From the NCBI GenBank assembly GCA_035711845.1, contig DASTBU010000018.1, forward strand, positions 1-59,700: a stretch of DNA of 59,700 nt. The letters run 5' to 3'. The notes beneath the pieces are model-generated. The model saw only the letters and a program-made list of their open reading frames with translations, had not been told where the DNA came from and ran no database searches. Below, piece after piece: positions 49,855 to 58,426 of the stretch. Made by a program: the position numbers and the translations under genes. Source of the DNA: DASTBU01 sp035711845. GTDB lineage: Bacteria > Acidobacteriota > Vicinamibacteria > Vicinamibacterales > 2-12-FULL-66-21. The number at the start of each line of letters is the position of its first letter. Positions within the stretch are counted from its first letter, which is position 1.

Positions 49855-52125
49855 ATGGCAACAGTTGCGCCGCAGACCAGGACCGCCGAGACTCTGTCGC
49901 CCTGGCAGGGGTTCCGGACCGGACTCTGGCAGAAGGAGATCAACGTCCGTGACTTCATCCAGCAGAACTACACGCCGTACGACGGCGACGATGGCTTCCT
50001 TGCCCCTGCGACTCCGCGGACGCTGAAGATCTGGGACACGCTGACGGCGCTGTTCGTCGAGGAGCGGCGCAAGGGCGTGCTCGACGTCTCGCAGATCCCC
50101 AGCTCGATCACGGCGCACGCGCCCGGCTATATCGATCGTGAGCACGAGGTGATTGTCGGCCTGCAGACCGACGCGCCGCTCAAGCGCGCCATCATGCCCA
50201 ACGGCGGGCTTCGAATGGTCGTGAACGCGCTCAAAGCCTTCGGCTACCAGCCGGACCCGCAGGTCGTCGAGATCTTCAGCAAGTACCGCAAGACACACAA
50301 CGAGTCGGTGTTCGACGCCTACACCGCCGACATCCGCCGCTGCCGCAGCTCGCACGTCCTGACGGGGCTGCCCGACTCCTACGGCCGCGGGCGGATTATC
50401 GGCGACTACCGCCGCGTCCCGCTCTACGGCGTCGATCGGCTGATCACGCGCAAGCAGGAGGAGAAAGCGAGCCTCGACAGTGCCGCCTCGACCGACGAGA
50501 TCATCCGCGATCGCGAAGAGCTGTCCGAACAAATCCGCGCGCTCAAGGAGCTGAAGCAGATGGCGGCGGCCTACGGGTTCGACATTTCGGGTCCGGCGCG
50601 CACCGCCAGGGAAGCCGTCCAGTGGCTGTACTTCGGCTATCTCGCCGGCGTGAAGGAACAGAACGGCGCGGCCATGTCGCTCGGTCGGACCTCGACCTTT
50701 CTCGACATCTACTTCGAGCGCGACCTCGCTGCGGGCACCCTCACCGAGGAGCAGGCCCAGGAGATCATCGACGACTTCGTCATCAAGCTCCGGATCGTGC
50801 GGTTCCTCCGCACGCCCGAGTACGACGAGCTGTTCGCCGGCGACCCGACGTGGGTCACCGAATCGATCGGCGGGGTGGGCGACGACGGCCGCCCGCTGGT
50901 GACCAAGACGAGCTTCCGCTTCCTGCAGACGCTCTACAACCTCGGGCCGGCGCCGGAACCGAACCTGACGATCTGGTACTCGCCGCGGCTGCCCGACGGC
51001 TTCCGCCGCTTCGCGTCGAAGGTGGCCATCGACACCAGCTCGCTGCAGTTCGAAAGCGACGAGATCATGCGCCGCTCGTGGGGCGACGACGGAGCGATCG
51101 CCTGCTGCGTCTCCCCGATGCTGGTCGGCAAGCAGATGCAGTTCTTCGGCGCCCGCGCCAACCTCGCCAAGTGCCTGCTCTATGGCATCAACGGCGGCCG
51201 CGACGAGATCACCGGCGAGCAGGTCGCGCCGGCATTCGCGCCCGTGCAAGGCGAGGTGCTCGAGTTCGACGACGTGCTGTCGAGATTCGAGCGGATGATG
51301 GACTGGCTCGCTGGCGTCTACGTGAACGCGATGAACGTCATCCACTACATGCACGACAAGTACTCGTACGAGCGGGTGGAGATGGCGCTGCACGACTACG
51401 CCCCGCTCCGCACCATGGCGTTCGGCATGGCCGGCATGTCGGTCGTCGCCGACAGTCTCTCGGCCATCAAGTACGCGAAGGTGCGCGTCGTCCGCGACGC
51501 GACCGGGCTGGTCACCGACTTCGAGACGGAGGGCCCGTTCCCGGTGTTCGGCAACAACGACAACCGCGTGGATCAGCTCGCGGTGTGGGCGGTCAGCACC
51601 TTCATGGGCAAACTGCGGAAGTATCCGACCTACCGCCACGCCCTGCACACGCAGTCGGTGCTGACGATCACGTCGAACGTCGTCTACGGAAAGGCGACGG
51701 GCAACACGCCCGACGGGCGGCGCCGCGGTGAACCGTTCGCTCCTGGCGCCAACCCGATGCACGGCCGCGACAGCCATGGGATCCACGCGTCGGCGGCGTC
51801 GGTCGCCAAGATCCCCTACCGCGACGCCGCCGACGGCATTTCGCTGACCTCGACGCTCGTCCCGGAGGGGCTCGGGCGCACGCCGGAGGATCGCGTCACC
51901 AACCTCACCGGAATCCTCGATGCGTTCTTCAGCACCACCGGCTATCACATGAACGTCAACGTGCTGAATCGCGAGATGCTGCTCGACGCGGTGGACCACC
52001 CAGAGAAGTACCCGAGCCTGACCATCCGCGTCTCCGGCTACGCGGTCAACTTCGTGCGCCTGACGCGTGAACAGCAGATGGAGGTCATCAACCGGACCTT
52101 CCACGGAGCCACCTCCAATGCCTGA
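49855..52125 (+). CDS. pflB: Pyruvate formate-lyase (glycyl radical enzyme)
   Basis: A 756-aa glycyl radical enzyme. The tandem catalytic cysteines are C417-C418 in GAIACCVSPM, the arrangement of true PFLs. The radical glycine is G728 in RVSGYAVNF close to the C-terminus. Other PFL features are QQNYTPYDGDDGFL at the start, GLPDSYGRGRIIGDYRR, and TSNVVYGKATGNTPDGR. It converts pyruvate and CoA to acetyl-CoA and formate without oxygen. Oxygen would cleave the radical form, so this operon works anaerobically or in microoxic conditions. It is followed by its activase with an 8-base overlap. Confidence 0.96.
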   Translation: MATVAPQTRTAETLSPWQGFRTGLWQKEINVRDFIQQNYTPYDGDDGFLAPATPRTLKIWDTLTALFVEERRKGVLDVSQIPSSITAHAPGYIDREHEVIVGLQTDAPLKRAIMPNGGLRMVVNALKAFGYQPDPQVVEIFSKYRKTHNESVFDAYTADIRRCRSSHVLTGLPDSYGRGRIIGDYRRVPLYGVDRLITRKQEEKASLDSAASTDEIIRDREELSEQIRALKELKQMAAAYGFDISGPARTAREAVQWLYFGYLAGVKEQNGAAMSLGRTSTFLDIYFERDLAAGTLTEEQAQEIIDDFVIKLRIVRFLRTPEYDELFAGDPTWVTESIGGVGDDGRPLVTKTSFRFLQTLYNLGPAPEPNLTIWYSPRLPDGFRRFASKVAIDTSSLQFESDEIMRRSWGDDGAIACCVSPMLVGKQMQFFGARANLAKCLLYGINGGRDEITGEQVAPAFAPVQGEVLEFDDVLSRFERMMDWLAGVYVNAMNVIHYMHDKYSYERVEMALHDYAPLRTMAFGMAGMSVVADSLSAIKYAKVRVVRDATGLVTDFETEGPFPVFGNNDNRVDQLAVWAVSTFMGKLRKYPTYRHALHTQSVLTITSNVVYGKATGNTPDGRRRGEPFAPGANPMHGRDSHGIHASAASVAKIPYRDAADGISLTSTLVPEGLGRTPEDRVTNLTGILDAFFSTTGYHMNVNVLNREMLLDAVDHPEKYPSLTIRVSGYAVNFVRLTREQQMEVINRTFHGATSNA

Positions 52126-52960
52126 CGGTCAAGCGGTTCCGACGCCGCTCGTGGCCAAGAGTCCGTACGAGCTGCGCGTCAACCTCGGGAAGGATGTGCC
52201 GGAGTCCACGGTCCGCGAGGCGCTCGCGACCGGCGACATCGGCTTCCTGCACTCGTTCACCACCGGCACCACGGTCGACGGCCCCGGTGTCCGCGTCGTC
52301 GCCTGGACGACCGGGTGCAACTTCCGCTGCCGCTACTGCCACAACCCGGACACCTGGACGATGAGCAACGGCATTCCCGTGTCGGTAGCCCGCGCCACGG
52401 AGGAGCTCCGGAAGTACCGGCACGGACTGAAGGCCATGTCGGGCGGGTTCACGCTGAGCGGCGGCGAGCCGCTCATGCAGCACCGCTTCGCCGTGAAGCT
52501 GCTCCGCGCCGCACAAGGCCTCGGGATCCACACCGCGCTCGACACCAACGGCTTCTACGGCGAGCAATTGAGCGACGACGAGCTGGAGGCCATCGATCTG
52601 GTGCTCCTCGACATCAAGCAGTGGGATCCCGAACGCCACCGTGACCTCACCGGCGTGGACAACGGTCCGACGCTGGAGTTCGCGCGTCGGCTCGCGGCCC
52701 GGCGGCGGCCGGTGTGGCTGCGCTACGTCCTAGTGCCGGGGCTGACCGACAACCTCGACGGGATCGAGCAGTTGGCGAAGTTCGCCGCCGGCCTCGGCAA
52801 CGTCCAGCGCGTGGACGTGCTCCCCTTCCACCAGCTGGGCCAGTTCAAGTGGGCCAAGCTCGGGATTCCGTACACGCTGCCTGACGTCGCGCCACCGGAC
52901 ATGAGCCTGGTGGGCCGCGTCTGCGACGTGTTTCGAGCCGAGGGACTGAAGGCGGCCTGA
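52118..52960 (+). CDS. pflA: Pyruvate formate-lyase-activating enzyme (radical SAM)
   Basis: 281 aa from ATG 52118. The radical-SAM motif CNFRCRYCHNPDTW binds the [4Fe-4S] cluster, GGFTLSGGEPLMQ is the GGE motif binding SAM, and LDTNGFYGEQLSDDELEAIDLVLLDIKQWDPERH is typical of PFL activases. The N-terminal extension GDIGFLHSFTTGTTVDGPGVR is the usual entry strand. It installs the glycyl radical on G728 of the upstream enzyme. It lacks the extra ferredoxin clusters of other glycyl-radical activases, supporting true PflA. An earlier in-frame ATG at 52067 lies deep inside pflB and is not used. Confidence 0.95.
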   Translation: MPDGQAVPTPLVAKSPYELRVNLGKDVPESTVREALATGDIGFLHSFTTGTTVDGPGVRVVAWTTGCNFRCRYCHNPDTWTMSNGIPVSVARATEELRKYRHGLKAMSGGFTLSGGEPLMQHRFAVKLLRAAQGLGIHTALDTNGFYGEQLSDDELEAIDLVLLDIKQWDPERHRDLTGVDNGPTLEFARRLAARRRPVWLRYVLVPGLTDNLDGIEQLAKFAAGLGNVQRVDVLPFHQLGQFKWAKLGIPYTLPDVAPPDMSLVGRVCDVFRAEGLKAA

Positions 52961-54123
52961 TGGCGATCGTCGCGACGAAGCCCGCCTCGGAATCAGGGGT
53001 TCCGGCGTGGCGACCGACGAACCGGATCGCCGCCATCGACTGGATGCGCGGACTGGTGATGGTCCTCATGGTCGTGGACCACGCGTCGATGGCGTTCGAC
53101 GCCTCTCACATCTCGCAGGATTCCGCCATGTACCCCGGAGCGGCGACCATGGCGCTGCCCGCCGCGGCGTTCTTCACCCGATGGATGGCGCACATCTGCG
53201 CGCCGACCTTCGTATTCCTGGCGGGTGTGGCGCTGGCGCTGAGCGTGGAGCGCCGCGCGGCGCGCGGAATGCCCGCGGCGGCGATCGATCGGTTCATCAT
53301 CACGCGCGGCGCGGTTATCGTCCTGCTCGATCTCACCCTCATCTCCCTCGGTTCGGGCCGGCTGAACTTCGGCGTCCTCTTCGCCATCGGTGTCTCGATG
53401 ATCGCCATGGCGGCGCTGCGGCGCCTGCCGATGGCGGCGCTGCTGGCAGTCGGCCTCGGTTGGTTCGCCGTCGGCGAGGCGATCACCGGCCTGGTCTGGG
53501 ATCCGCCGGGCTCCTCGTCGAAGCTGGCGGCGCTGTTGGTCGCCAACTACGCGAGCGACGCGGTCCTGTTCAAGTACCCGGTGATTCCGTGGCTGGCCAT
53601 CATGATGCTGGGCTGGGCCATGGGCCGGCACGCGAATCGTTTCCAGTCGGGCGCCACGCGAGTCAAGCCGAGGACGGTGATGCTGATCGCCGGCGTTGCC
53701 GCACTGGTGGTGTTCGTCATCGTGCGCGGGGCGCAGGGCTATGGCGACATGTTCCTGCCGCGCACCGACGACACGTGGCAGCAGTGGCTGCACGTCAGCA
53801 AGTACCCGCCGTCGCTGACGTACGTGACGCTCGAGCTCGGCCTGATGGCGCTCGTCGTGGCTGCGCTCGCCTGGATCGAGCCGATCGTCGGCGTCCGCGA
53901 CAACGGCGTGCTCCTGGTCTTCGGCCAGACGGCGATGTTCTTTTACCTCGTCCACCGCCTCGCGTTCGAGATCCCGGCGACCTACTTCGGTCTGCGTGGA
54001 ATCGGCGGCCTGGGCACCACGTACATCACGGCGGCGATGATGCTAGTTGCGCTCTATCCCATCTGCCGCTGGTACCGGAGCGTCAAGGCGGCGCATCCCA
54101 CCTCGTTCCTGAAGTACATCTGA
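52960..54123 (+). CDS. DUF1624-family membrane protein (heparan-acetyltransferase-like)
   Basis: A 387-aa protein with about ten membrane helices. IAAIDWMRGLVMVLMVVDHASMAFD is the family signature, including the R and H in DHASM near the periplasmic face, and FLAGVALALSVERRAARG follows. Relatives include heparan-alpha-glucosaminide N-acetyltransferase, which passes acetyl groups across membranes to sugars. It overlaps pflA by one base (TGATG), so it belongs to the operon; using acetyl-CoA for an envelope sugar would link it to the fermentation genes and the glucosidase that follows. The substrate is unknown. Confidence 0.85.
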   Translation: MAIVATKPASESGVPAWRPTNRIAAIDWMRGLVMVLMVVDHASMAFDASHISQDSAMYPGAATMALPAAAFFTRWMAHICAPTFVFLAGVALALSVERRAARGMPAAAIDRFIITRGAVIVLLDLTLISLGSGRLNFGVLFAIGVSMIAMAALRRLPMAALLAVGLGWFAVGEAITGLVWDPPGSSSKLAALLVANYASDAVLFKYPVIPWLAIMMLGWAMGRHANRFQSGATRVKPRTVMLIAGVAALVVFVIVRGAQGYGDMFLPRTDDTWQQWLHVSKYPPSLTYVTLELGLMALVVAALAWIEPIVGVRDNGVLLVFGQTAMFFYLVHRLAFEIPATYFGLRGIGGLGTTYITAAMMLVALYPICRWYRSVKAAHPTSFLKYI

Positions 54124-54178
54124 CGCCGGACCTGTCCGGCGACGGCCCGGGGCAGCGCCGGGCAGCAAGGAGTTCGCA

Positions 54179-56914
54179 ATGGCCACGAAGATCGTCGACG
54201 TCACCGAGCAGAAGCGGCTGAACGAGGCGCGCGAGGCCGGCATCCCCTGGAAGAAGTGGGGCCCGTATCTCAGCGAACGCCAGTGGGGGACCGTCCGCGA
54301 AGACTACAGCGTTGATGGCAACGCGTGGAACTACTTCTCGCACGACCAGGCGCGCTCGCGCACGTACCGGTGGGGCGAAGACGGGCTCGGCGGCATCTCG
54401 GATGACGAGCAGCGGCTGTGCTTCGCGATCGCGCTGTGGAACGAACGCGATCCGATCCTCAAAGAGCGCCTGTTCGGCCTGACCAACAGCGAGGGAAACC
54501 ACGGCGAGGACGTGAAGGAGTACTACTTCTACCTCGACAGCACGCCGACGCACTCCTACATGAAATACCTGTACAAGTATCCGCAGCGGGCGTTCCCGTA
54601 CGCGGACCTCCTCACGACCAACGCACGGCGGACGCGGACGGACTTCGAGTACGAGTTGATCGACACCGGCGCCTTCGACGAGGACCGGTACTTCGACGTG
54701 TTCGTGGAATACGCGAAGGCCAGCCCGGAAGACATCCTCGTCCGCATCACCGTCCACAACCGCGGTCCCGAGGCGGCTCGGCTCCGTCTGCTGCCGACGC
54801 TGTGGTTCCGCAACACGTGGTCGTGGGGCGCAGACGACCGGAAGCCGCGCCTGCGCGAGGTGGCCGACGGCCTCGTCGAAGCCACCCACCACGACCTCGG
54901 GACGCGCTGGCTGCACTACGACGGCAAGCCGGAACTGCTCTTCACCGAGAACGAGAGCAACGCGCGCCGGCTCTGGAACTCGCCGAATGCATCGCCCTGT
55001 GTCAAGGATGCCTTCCACACCTACCTGATCGACGGTCAGCGTGATGCGGTGAACCCGGCCCGCACCGGGACCAAGGCGGCCGCCCACTACACGTGCGAAG
55101 TACCGGCCGGCGGTGCGCAGACGATCCGCCTTCGCCTCTCGAACCGTCCCGAGATGGATGCCTTCGACGACTTCGAGCGGGTGATCGCGGCCCGCCTCGC
55201 CGAGGCCGACGAGTTCTACACGCGAATCACCCCACAGGCGCTGAGCGAGGACGAGCGCCGCGTGCATCGCCAGGCGCTGGCCGGCATGCTGTGGGGCAAG
55301 CAGTACTACTATTTCGACCTCGAGCGCTGGCTGAGCGAGCACCAGAGCCATCCGCTGAAGGGGCAGACCCAGCCCGGCGTGCGGAACACCGAGTGGTTCC
55401 ACATGCTCAACGCCGACGTGATCTCGATGCCCGACAAGTGGGAGTACCCGTGGTACGCGGCGTGGGACCTCGCCTTCCACACGATTGCGCTCGCGCTGGT
55501 CGATTTCGATTTCGCCAAGGACCAGCTGCTCCTCATGCTGCGCAACCTCTACTTCCACCCCAACGGCCAGATTCCCGCCTACGAGTGGAACTTCAGCGAC
55601 GTGAACCCGCCGGTGCACGCCTGGGCGACGCTCTACCTCTACCGGATGGAGCGCACCCTCGGCCGCGGAGACATCAAGTTCCTCGAGCGGTCGTTTCAGG
55701 GGCTGATGCTGAACTTCAACTGGTGGGTGAACCGCAAGGATCCGTCGGGGCGCAACGTCTTCGCCGGCGGGTTCCTCGGCCTCGACAACATCGGCGTGTT
55801 CGATCGCAGCGCGCAGCTGCCGACCGGCGGCTCGCTCGAGCAGGCGGATGGAACGGCGTGGATGGCGTTCTACTGCCAGTGCATGCTGGAAATGGCGCTG
55901 ATCCTCTCCGAACACGACCCCGCCTACGAGGAGATGGCCTTCAAGTTCGTCCAGCATTTCTCCTGGATCACCTACGCCATGGACCGGATAGGCGAGCACC
56001 AGGACGAGATGTGGGACGAGGAGGACGGGTTCTTCTACGATCTCCTCCGGCTCCCCGACGGCCAGTCGATGCGCCTGCGGGTGCGCTCGATGGTCGGGCT
56101 CCTGCCGCTCTGCGCGTCCACCGTGTTCGACGGCAACGTCGTGAGCCGCTATCCGAAGCTGATGGCGATGATCGATCAGTTCAAGCGGCGGCATCCCGAG
56201 CTGGTCTCGCAGGTGGCGCCCACCGACGAGGGATTCGTCGGCTACAAGGGCCGCCGGCTGCTGGCGGTGCTGAACCGCACGAAGCTCGAACGCGTGCTCG
56301 GTTACCTGCTCGACGAACAGGAGTTCCTCGGACCCTACGGGATACGTTCCCTGTCGCGGGTCCACGAACGCCACCCGTTCAGGTTTGCGGTCGGCCACCA
56401 GCAGTACGAAGTGCGCTATCTCCCGGCGGAGTCCGATTCCGGCATGTTCGGCGGCAACTCCAACTGGCGCGGGCCCGTGTGGATGCCGGTCAACGCGCTC
56501 ATCATCCGCGCGCTGGTGAACCTCTATGGGTTCTATGGCGACGACTTCAAGGTCCAGTGTCCGACCGGATCGGGCCGCTACATGACACTGTTCGAAGTCG
56601 CGAAGGAAATCCAGCGCCGGCTGGCCGCCATTTTCCTCCGCGACGGTTCCGGAGCGCGCCCGGTTTACGGAGGCACAGAGAAGTTCCAGGCCGATCCGCA
56701 CTGGCGCGACCTGATCCTCTTCTACGAATACTTCCATGGCGATAACGGCGCCGGCCTCGGCGCCAGCCACCAGACCGGCTGGACCGCGCTCATCGCGCCG
56801 CTGATCGATCTGTTCGCGCGCACCGACGCCAGCACGCTGCTCGAGGCCGAAGCCGAGCGGGTCCGAGCCCGAATCGTGGAAGAGCAGGTTGGAGGCGCGC
56901 AGGTCACGCGGTGA
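54179..56914 (+). CDS. GH63/MGH1-like glucosidase
   Basis: A 911-aa soluble protein with GGAG before the ATG. The N-terminal beta-sandwich (WGPYLSERQWGTVREDYS...WNYFSHDQARSRTYRWGEDGLGG) and LWNERDPILKERLFGLTNSEG are followed by an (alpha/alpha)6 barrel with WYAAWDLAFHTIALALVDFDFAKDQLLLML, GQIPAYEWNFSDVNPPVHAWA and NSNWRGPVWMPVNALI. These are the glucosidase/trehalase-like signatures of the MGH1 subgroup of GH63, with acids in AYEWNFSDVNPP and AWD as candidate catalytic residues. Related bacterial enzymes hydrolyse glucosyl- or mannosyl-glycerate and kojibiose-type linkages. There is no signal peptide. Its position suggests turnover of a compatible solute or storage sugar feeding glycolysis. 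Confidence 0.86.
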   Translation: MATKIVDVTEQKRLNEAREAGIPWKKWGPYLSERQWGTVREDYSVDGNAWNYFSHDQARSRTYRWGEDGLGGISDDEQRLCFAIALWNERDPILKERLFGLTNSEGNHGEDVKEYYFYLDSTPTHSYMKYLYKYPQRAFPYADLLTTNARRTRTDFEYELIDTGAFDEDRYFDVFVEYAKASPEDILVRITVHNRGPEAARLRLLPTLWFRNTWSWGADDRKPRLREVADGLVEATHHDLGTRWLHYDGKPELLFTENESNARRLWNSPNASPCVKDAFHTYLIDGQRDAVNPARTGTKAAAHYTCEVPAGGAQTIRLRLSNRPEMDAFDDFERVIAARLAEADEFYTRITPQALSEDERRVHRQALAGMLWGKQYYYFDLERWLSEHQSHPLKGQTQPGVRNTEWFHMLNADVISMPDKWEYPWYAAWDLAFHTIALALVDFDFAKDQLLLMLRNLYFHPNGQIPAYEWNFSDVNPPVHAWATLYLYRMERTLGRGDIKFLERSFQGLMLNFNWWVNRKDPSGRNVFAGGFLGLDNIGVFDRSAQLPTGGSLEQADGTAWMAFYCQCMLEMALILSEHDPAYEEMAFKFVQHFSWITYAMDRIGEHQDEMWDEEDGFFYDLLRLPDGQSMRLRVRSMVGLLPLCASTVFDGNVVSRYPKLMAMIDQFKRRHPELVSQVAPTDEGFVGYKGRRLLAVLNRTKLERVLGYLLDEQEFLGPYGIRSLSRVHERHPFRFAVGHQQYEVRYLPAESDSGMFGGNSNWRGPVWMPVNALIIRALVNLYGFYGDDFKVQCPTGSGRYMTLFEVAKEIQRRLAAIFLRDGSGARPVYGGTEKFQADPHWRDLILFYEYFHGDNGAGLGASHQTGWTALIAPLIDLFARTDASTLLEAEAERVRARIVEEQVGGAQVTR

Positions 56915-56917
56915 CGC

Positions 56918-57352
56918 ATGATCGCGAAGCTCCTCATCGCCTGGTGCCTCATGTCGCTCTGTGTGGCCATCCATGCGGCGGGGGTAACGGCGGCGCTTCG
57001 CTGGTGGGACCGTACCAGACACCCGCCGAGTTTCTGGGGCTGGACGCGCCTGCTCGTGGGTGTGGCCGGGTGGATGATCCTGCTCCACCTCGCCGAGATC
57101 TCCGCCTGGGCGCTGGTCTTCGCCCGCGCCAAGGCTATGCCCGATCTCCCGTCCGCGTTCTACTTCAGCGCGGTTACCTATACCACGACGGGGTACGGTG
57201 ACCTGACCCTGCCCGAATCGTGGCGGATTGTCGGCGGGATCGAGGCGCTCACGGGCATCCTCATGTGCGGGCTGTCCACGGGCCTCTTCGTCGGGGTCGT
57301 CAGCCGCATGGTGCGGTCTGTGCGGTGGGCACTGGAGGAACCATCGACATGA
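56918..57352 (+). CDS. Two-helix potassium channel (ion-channel Ion_trans_2 type)
   Basis: A 144-aa membrane protein with three or four hydrophobic helices. A pore loop lies between the last two: FYFSAVTYTTTGYGDLTLPE, with selectivity filter TTGYGD matching the K+ channel consensus TVGYGD (T for V at position 2). The C-terminus ends just after the pore helix with no RCK or cyclic-nucleotide domain. It starts 3 bases after the glucosidase stop and overlaps the next gene by 4 bases. It may restore membrane potential or pH during fermentation. Confidence 0.85.
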   Translation: MIAKLLIAWCLMSLCVAIHAAGVTAALRWWDRTRHPPSFWGWTRLLVGVAGWMILLHLAEISAWALVFARAKAMPDLPSAFYFSAVTYTTTGYGDLTLPESWRIVGGIEALTGILMCGLSTGLFVGVVSRMVRSVRWALEEPST

Positions 57353-58386
57353 ACGGACAGCACCCAGGCGCCCCGCTGTCGGCGGCCGCGCTGGTCCTCG
57401 CCGGAATGCCGATGATCATCGGCGTGCAATCCAGCGGACAAGAAACGGCGCCGGCGGAGCTGTTCACGCGGGTCGGACTCACCGCCGGCGAGACCGCCCT
57501 CGCCCGGACCGGCCAGCCGGCGGTCCGCGTGATCCCCGGCACCGTCGATTCGGAGGTGGCCGTCGCCGGCGCGATCAGGATCCGCGGCGATCTCGAGCGG
57601 CTCGTCCGCTGGCTGCAGGATATCGAGGAGTTCCGCAGGGCGCTCGGCAATAACGCCGTGGGCGCGATCGACAATCCCGCGCGGCTCGAGAACTTCAGCG
57701 CCATCTCCGCCGCAGACCTCGATCTCGCCGAGCTCGAGCGATGCCGTCCCGGACGTTGCGGGATCCGCATGCCGGCGGCCTACATCGAGCGCGTCTCGAA
57801 GGAGGTGCCTTGGGGCACGGCCGAGGCGGCGCCGCGCGCCGCGCGCCTCGTGCAGGAGCTGCTCACCGACTACGCCGCCGCCTATCAATCGGGCGGCGAT
57901 CGGGCAGTGGGATCGCATCAGAACCAGCGGGAACCGCTGGCCGTGGCGGCAGCATTCCAGGATCTGCTCCGTCGCGCCGTCCCGATCTGGCAGCTCGCCT
58001 ACGACTTCGCCGCGTACCTCGAGGAGTTTCCGGCCCGCCGACCCGCGGGCGTCGAGGACCGCTTCTACTGGACGCGCGAGGCGGCGGTCCGCAAGCCGGT
58101 CGCCACGCTGCACCACGTCGTCCTGCACCGTCTGGCAGATCGCAGTCTGCGATTCGCCGACAAGCAATTCTACGCGAGCCGTGATATCGACGCCGCGCTG
58201 CTCGTCGGGCAGGCGACGCCAGCGGCCGACGGCCAGGTGTTCGATCTCGTCGTGTCCGTCCGCGCGCGCGTGCCACGGGCGGGATCGGTGGCCGGACGCC
58301 TGGTGCGCGACCGCGTGAACCGCGAGATCGCCGACAGCTTCGCCGCCTACCTGACCTGGCTGCAGCGCAGTTTCGCCGCCGGTTGA
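57349..58386 (+). CDS. Exported hypothetical protein
   Basis: About 345 aa from ATG 57349, which overlaps the channel stop (ATGA). A moderately hydrophobic N-terminus (LSAAALVLAGMPMIIGVQSS) suggests a signal peptide. The mature part is acidic, helical and Arg-rich: DLERLVRWLQDIEEFRRALG; LAELERCRPGRCGIRMP with two close cysteines; YIERVSKEVPWGTAEAAPRA; SFAAYLTWLQRSFAAG at the end. No family was recognised. It resembles proteins of about 300 aa linked to acidobacterial secreted or envelope functions, but this is weak. It is the last gene of the fermentation transcript, 40 bases from the convergent activator. Confidence 0.72.
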   Translation: MNGQHPGAPLSAAALVLAGMPMIIGVQSSGQETAPAELFTRVGLTAGETALARTGQPAVRVIPGTVDSEVAVAGAIRIRGDLERLVRWLQDIEEFRRALGNNAVGAIDNPARLENFSAISAADLDLAELERCRPGRCGIRMPAAYIERVSKEVPWGTAEAAPRAARLVQELLTDYAAAYQSGGDRAVGSHQNQREPLAVAAAFQDLLRRAVPIWQLAYDFAAYLEEFPARRPAGVEDRFYWTREAAVRKPVATLHHVVLHRLADRSLRFADKQFYASRDIDAALLVGQATPAADGQVFDLVVSVRARVPRAGSVAGRLVRDRVNREIADSFAAYLTWLQRSFAAG

Positions 58387-58426
58387 CCCCTGGCGGTGGA
58401 CTGGCGGCCGACGAAGTCCAAGCGCC

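Noticed and set aside
47542..52104. A 1520-codon open frame on the minus strand opposite the fermentation genes
   Set aside because: It lies antisense to four well-supported genes; its Arg/His/Asp-rich composition is that of a GC-rich shadow frame.
54083..57088. A 1001-codon open frame on the minus strand opposite the glucosidase
   Set aside because: Antisense shadow of a clear GH63-like gene.
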